Below the pieces are notes generated by a model. The model did no database searches. It was not told the origin of the DNA and saw only the letters and a program-made list of their open reading frames with translations. Positions 6,441 through 9,512 of a stretch of 9,512 nucleotides of DNA are shown here, piece by piece. Source of the stretch: JAKZSU01 sp047517485 (lineage in GTDB: Bacteria; Pseudomonadota; Alphaproteobacteria; UBA7887). The DNA is taken from assembly GCA_047517485.1 (NCBI GenBank), contig JAKZSU010000233.1, positions 1 to 9,512 on the forward strand. Reading direction: 5' to 3'. Within the stretch, counting starts at the first letter, position 1; each line of letters opens with the position of its first letter. Made by a program: the position numbers and the translations under genes.

Positions 6441-7580
6441 GTGGACTTGAGTATTTCCGACGATCAGCGACTGCTCGAAGACAGCGTCGTCCGTTTCGTC
6501 CGTAACGAATATGAATTCGACCAGCGGCGCGCGCTGGTCGACAGCGTCGACGGGTTCAGCCGCGCCCATTGGGCGACCTTCGCCGAACTGGGGTGGCTGG
6601 CGCTGCCGTTTGCCGAGGCCGACGGCGGGCTTGGCGGCGACGCGGTCGATCTGATGATCATGATGGAACAATTTGGTCGCGGCCTTGTCCTCGAGCCGTA
6701 TCTGCCGTGCGTCCTGCTCGCCGGCCAGGCGATCGCCCGCGCCGGTAACCAAGCGCAACGCGCAGCCCTGCTCGGCGGCGTGATCGCCGGTGAAACCCAG
6801 CTCGCCTTCGCCCATGTCGAGCCCGCCTCGCGCTTCACCCTGTCCCACGTCGAGACCCGCGCCGAGGCGGCCGGGGACGGCTATCGCCTCGACGGCGCCA
6901 AGGCGGTGGTGTTCAACGCCGCCGCCGCCGATCAAATCGTGGTCTCGGCGCGCACCGCCGGCACGCTGACCGAGGCTGACGGCATTTCGCTGTTCGTCGT
7001 CCCGGCGAACGCCGATGGCATCACGTTGCGCCCGTATCGGACCGTCGACGGCCTGCGCGCCGCCGAGGTCGCGCTCAAGGGAGTCCAGCTCGGCGCCGAC
7101 GCGCTGTTGGGCGAGGCCGGCACGACGCTCGCCGTCATCGAGGCGGTCATCGACCGCGCCACCGCCGCGGTCTGCGCCGAAGCGGTGGGCGCGATGGACG
7201 TGCTGCGCGAGACCACCTTGGAATACCTCAAAACCCGCAAACAATTCGGCGTGCCGATCGGTAATTTCCAGGTGCTGCAGCATCGCTCGGTCGATATGAT
7301 GATCGCCTGCGAGGAAGCGCGCTCGCTGACCATGATGGCGACCCTGAGCCTCGACCGGCCGGCGGCGACCCGCGCCCGCGCGGTCTCCGCGGCCAAGGTG
7401 CATGTCGGCAAGGCGGGGCGCCAAGTCTCCCAGGACGCGGTGCAGATGCACGGCGGCATGGGCATGACCGACGAGCTCAAGGTCGGCCATTATTTCAAGC
7501 GCTTGACGATGATCGACGCGCTGTTCGGCAACGTCGACCACCACCTCGACCGCTTCGCCGGCGACGGCCGGACCGCTTAA
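6441..7580 (+). CDS. Acyl-CoA dehydrogenase, FAD-binding (beta) subunit
   Basis: This is a 379-residue acyl-CoA dehydrogenase homologue. It starts with GTG, with GGGAGAG 4 bases upstream. The helical N-terminal domain (1-120) includes LGWLALPFAEADGGLGG (50-66). The C-terminal domain carries TRKQFGVPIGNFQVLQHRSV (265-284) with R266 for the FAD pyrophosphate, and QMHGGMGMTDE (335-345), the second FAD-binding element. The catalytic base is missing at both known places: D238-R239 (VIDRATAA) at the isovaleryl-type site, and FGNVDHH (362-368) in place of YEGT. The beta domain also lacks the S-E-P-G-x-G-S-D loop of the first subunit, having HVEPASRFTL instead. It follows that subunit after 81 bases and probably assembles with it. 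The TAA stop is doubled. PimD-type subunits are the closest match I know. Confidence 0.93.
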   Translation: MDLSISDDQRLLEDSVVRFVRNEYEFDQRRALVDSVDGFSRAHWATFAELGWLALPFAEADGGLGGDAVDLMIMMEQFGRGLVLEPYLPCVLLAGQAIARAGNQAQRAALLGGVIAGETQLAFAHVEPASRFTLSHVETRAEAAGDGYRLDGAKAVVFNAAAADQIVVSARTAGTLTEADGISLFVVPANADGITLRPYRTVDGLRAAEVALKGVQLGADALLGEAGTTLAVIEAVIDRATAAVCAEAVGAMDVLRETTLEYLKTRKQFGVPIGNFQVLQHRSVDMMIACEEARSLTMMATLSLDRPAATRARAVSAAKVHVGKAGRQVSQDAVQMHGGMGMTDELKVGHYFKRLTMIDALFGNVDHHLDRFAGDGRTA

Positions 7581-7605
7581 TAAGAACTTAGGGAGCTCAC
7601 GAAAA

Positions 7606-8391
7606 ATGATCGATTCCAAACAACTGTTCGACTTATCCGGTACGGTGGCGGTGGTTACCGGCGCCAGTCGCGGGATCGGCCGCGCGACCGCCGAGGCGAT
7701 GGCCAGCGCCGGTGCCAAGGTGGTGGTCTCGAGCCGCAAGCTCGACAAGTGCCAGGAAGTCGTCGACCACATCACCGAACACGGCGGCGAGGCGATCGCG
7801 GTGGCGTGCAACATCGGCCACAAGGATCAACTCCAAGCCCTGGTCGACCGGACATTGGAAAAGTGGGGGCAGATCGATACCCTGGTGTGCAACGCCGCGG
7901 TCAATCCCTATTACGGCCCGCTCAAGGACGTGCCCGACGACGCCTACGACAAGACGATGAATTCCAATGTGCGGAGCAATGTTTGGCTGTGCAACATGGT
8001 GATTCCGCAGATGGCGTCGCGCGACGGCGGCAGTGTCATCGTGATCTCGTCGGTCGCGGCACTGATCGGCAGCGCGACGCTGGGCACCTACGGCTTGTCG
8101 AAGGCGGCGGTCGTCGCGCTGATCCGCAATCTCGCGGTCGAATGGGGCGGCAGCAACGTCCGCGCCAATTGCATCAACCCGGCGATCATCCGCACCGATC
8201 TCGCCCGCGCGCTGTGGGAAAATCCCGAGATCTACGCCCGCGCGATCAAAAATTATCCGCTCAAGCGGATTGGCGAGGTCGAGGAAATCGCCGGCGCCGC
8301 GGTGTTCCTCGCCTCGAAAGCAGCGAGCTTCATGACCGGCCAGATGATGGTGATCGACGGCGGCTCGACGATCTCGCCAGGCGACGTTTAG
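7606..8391 (+). CDS. Short-chain dehydrogenase/reductase
   Basis: This is a 261-residue classical SDR, an NAD(P)-dependent oxidoreductase of Rossmann fold. The cofactor motif is TGASRGIG (18-25). NAAV at 96-99 is the NNAG-like element. The catalytic set is N121, S149 (ISSVAA), Y162 and K166 (YGLSK). INPAIIRTDLA (190-200) and GQMMVIDGG (245-253) are the usual C-terminal markers. SSRK at 42-45, with an Arg after the second strand, favours NADPH. GGGAG lies about 12 bases before the ATG. It follows the dehydrogenase pair after 25 bases and precedes the cupin by 11, so all four are one operon. Oxidation of the 3-hydroxyacyl-CoA formed after dehydrogenation and hydration would fit, but SDR substrates cannot be read from sequence. 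Confidence 0.95.
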   Translation: MIDSKQLFDLSGTVAVVTGASRGIGRATAEAMASAGAKVVVSSRKLDKCQEVVDHITEHGGEAIAVACNIGHKDQLQALVDRTLEKWGQIDTLVCNAAVNPYYGPLKDVPDDAYDKTMNSNVRSNVWLCNMVIPQMASRDGGSVIVISSVAALIGSATLGTYGLSKAAVVALIRNLAVEWGGSNVRANCINPAIIRTDLARALWENPEIYARAIKNYPLKRIGEVEEIAGAAVFLASKAASFMTGQMMVIDGGSTISPGDV

Positions 8392-8402
8392 GCGGCGCCG
8401 TC

Positions 8403-8909
8403 ATGCCGAAACGCATTATCACCGGCCATAACGCCGCCGGCCGCTCGGTGATCAAGATCAACGACGACGGCGCGCACGGGCTGAACAATTTATCCGAGCT
8501 GTGGATCACCGACACGGTGCCCGCCGACAATCGCGGCGAGCACGACACCACCGGCCGCCCGGTCACCCTTGGCCCGCCCGACGGCAGCGTGCGGTTCCGC
8601 TATTTCCGCGTCGCCCCCGAGAGCGCCGCCGCCGCCATGGACCCGGACGAGCGCCGCGAACTGGTCGCCGAGCGCTTCGCCGCCATGGACGCGGCGGACG
8701 CGCTGGTCGACACCACCCGCCATCCGGCGATGCACAAGACCCGCACCGTCGACTACATCATCTTGCTGTCGGGAAACGTCACCATGCTACTCGACGACGA
8801 CGAGGTCGATCTCGAGCCGTTCGACGTGGTGGTCCAGCGCGGCACCAACCACGCCTGGGTCAATCACGGCGAGCAAGAAGCGCTGCTGATCGACGCCAAG
8901 GCGGTTTAG
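8403..8909 (+). CDS. Cupin-domain protein
   Basis: This is a 168-residue protein with one C-terminal cupin barrel (about 105-165) after a less conserved N-terminal part. Motif 1 reads MHKTRTVDYIILLSGNV (110-126) and motif 2 reads FDVVVQRGTNHAWVN (140-154). The metal site is a variant: H111 and H150 are present, T113 replaces the second His, and D117 replaces the Glu. This pattern is found in several uncharacterised cupins, so metal binding with three ligands is possible but not assured. The ATG at 8403 has AGGCGG 7 bases upstream, overlapping the stop codon of the SDR gene, which implies translational coupling. It is the last gene of the operon. The function is unknown; an isomerase, decarboxylase, dioxygenase or small-molecule-binding role is possible. 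Confidence 0.93.
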   Translation: MPKRIITGHNAAGRSVIKINDDGAHGLNNLSELWITDTVPADNRGEHDTTGRPVTLGPPDGSVRFRYFRVAPESAAAAMDPDERRELVAERFAAMDAADALVDTTRHPAMHKTRTVDYIILLSGNVTMLLDDDEVDLEPFDVVVQRGTNHAWVNHGEQEALLIDAKAV

Positions 8910-9373
8910 CGGCTATCGGGGTTCAATGGGTTTGGTTATATCGCGTGAACGCAGGCTGCGAAGGGATACCTTGGCATATCGTGTGCGTTGCGGCGCTCGG
9001 CCGATGTGCCGATAATCGCTGGCAAAAGGTAGCTCAGTCGCCCCGTGATAGCGCTTGAGACGGTGAGTGGCGGGGGGTAGGCGGGCGTCAAAATATCCGT
9101 TCGATTTAGTCCGGTCGTTATCCAGAGGAGACATTGGATGGGATCAAGATGATTTCCGCCTCCAGTAACTATTTCGCCAGTAACACAGTCGTCTCAAATC
9201 TGGAGGATCCGGAAGGTAGGTCGTAGTACCGAATTCAACTTTTGGATATGAGGTTTCTAAATCATCCACTTCCAAATCGATCGCGCGCCATCCGGTTTCA
9301 ACGATTTCATTCTTTTTCGGCTTTCGTACCCATTGCATTGATCGTTCTTCACATGCTCCCAATTTTTGGTAAT
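8910..9373. other. Stretch without a convincing gene, between cupin operon and insertion sequence
   Basis: About 460 bases hold only short or weak frames. The right half (from about 9060) is lower in GC than the operon. One strong ribosome binding site (AGAGGAG, 9124-9130) leads to an ATG at 9138 with only four codons before a stop. I see no tRNA, no terminator with a good stem and T-run, and no CRISPR-type repeat. It looks like degraded accessory DNA next to a mobile element. Confidence 0.5.
9144..9338 (-). CDS. Possible small hypothetical protein next to the insertion sequence
   Basis: A 64-residue frame starts with ATG at 9338. It is rich in charged and aromatic residues (MQWVRKPKKNEIVETGWRAI, then DLEVDDLE, and a tail YWRNSYWRRKSS). 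No signal peptide or membrane segment is seen. The ribosome binding site is weak, and the frame stays open upstream through the insertion sequence boundary at 9374. It could therefore be the 3' part of a gene whose start was cut off by the insertion. It resembles no family I know and could be spurious. Confidence 0.3.
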   Translation of the reverse strand: MQWVRKPKKNEIVETGWRAIDLEVDDLETSYPKVEFGTTTYLPDPPDLRRLCYWRNSYWRRKSS

Positions 9374-9512
9374 TGTAGCGCACCCGGTTCCTTGGACACA
9401 AGTTTGTCTCACGCGGCGGGCCTGATTGAGATCGCGGCGTGCCACGCCTGACGAGCTTGAGCGGGGCTCAGGTAGCCGTTCTTTTCGACGATCCACTGGG
9501 CATTGTAGAGTT
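9374..9512 (-). mobile_element. Partial insertion sequence (IS3-type), transposase-3' end
   Basis: A transposase C-terminus is followed 11 bases downstream by a terminal-repeat-like sequence whose outermost bases read TGTAGCGCACCCGG on the plus strand (from 9374). The start with TG, equivalent to an outer CA on the other strand, and the closeness of the transposase stop to the end are typical of IS3-family elements. The other end and the target duplication are out of view; AAT at 9371-9373 could be one copy. The exact boundary may be off by a base or two. Confidence 0.6.
9409..9510 (-). CDS. Integrase-core transposase, C-terminal fragment (cut by window edge)
   Basis: The last 33 residues of a DDE-type transposase enter from the right edge. 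The segment YNAQWIVEKNGYLSPAQAR matches the typical end of IS3-family OrfB (rve) proteins, where a 'YN' strand is followed by 'GYLSPAQ'. The frame ends in a TGA at 9411-9409. The catalytic DDE residues lie outside the window, so I cannot say if the element is intact. Confidence 0.65.
   Translation of the reverse strand, partial: LYNAQWIVEKNGYLSPAQARQAWHAAISIRPAA

Noticed and set aside
5061..7823. Minus-strand open frame of about 920 codons opposite the dehydrogenase operon
   Set aside because: It lies opposite two clear acyl-CoA dehydrogenase genes. Long antisense frames arise from G/C-biased third positions, and its translation is low-complexity without any family motif.
7749..8402. Plus-strand frame running into the cupin gene from far upstream
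   Set aside because: Up to 8402 it is an out-of-phase reading of the SDR gene, rich in Arg. Only the part from the ATG at 8403 looks like a protein.
8926..9015. 29-codon plus-strand frame after the cupin gene
   Set aside because: It is very basic, has no ribosome binding site, and has no family resemblance.
8913..9134. 73-codon minus-strand frame in the gap after the cupin
   Set aside because: Its residues look random and basic, with no clear ribosome binding site or motif.
9242..9451. Plus-strand frame crossing the insertion sequence end
   Set aside because: It runs across the element boundary opposite the transposase fragment and has no support.

Overview
The window looks like a chromosomal stretch of a high-GC proteobacterium, most likely an alphaproteobacterium. 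The grounds are strong G/C bias at third positions in the housekeeping genes, an HspQ gene, paired acyl-CoA dehydrogenases and short operons. Two stretches stand out as lower in GC: the left end (about 1-1260) and the right end (about 9060-9400). Both look like accessory DNA.

Left part, minus strand (about 2140 down to 1): a promoter with a consensus -35 box drives a two-gene unit. The first gene (2062-599) joins a GC-rich N-terminal half with a peptidoglycan-binding-like domain to a lower-GC C-terminal domain carrying a JAMM-type metalloprotease signature (E, HxH, S, D). Fourteen bases downstream lies a small gene with a signal peptide (586-122). Together they look like a polymorphic-toxin-type effector with a candidate periplasmic immunity protein. 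This is the most interesting element here and is an inference from architecture. A further partial reading frame enters the left edge.

Middle, minus strand (4000 down to 2346): an operon of a fumarylacetoacetate-hydrolase-fold enzyme and a VOC (glyoxalase-fold) protein, 14 bases apart, probably for catabolism of a keto acid or aromatic compound.

Middle, plus strand (4113-5083): a Panacea (DUF4065/SocA-like) protein divergent from that operon, then hspQ. The divergent gap contains two inverted repeats. No toxin partner for the Panacea gene is visible.

Right, plus strand (5163-8909): a tight operon of two different acyl-CoA dehydrogenase subunits, a short-chain dehydrogenase/reductase and a single-domain cupin. 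The two dehydrogenases have lost complementary active-site parts, which suggests an alpha2beta2 heterotetramer of the PimC/PimD or FadE28/FadE29 kind. The operon would carry out beta-oxidation-like steps on an unusual acyl-CoA.

Right edge: about 460 bases without a convincing gene, then the end of an insertion sequence whose integrase-core transposase runs out of the window on the minus strand.
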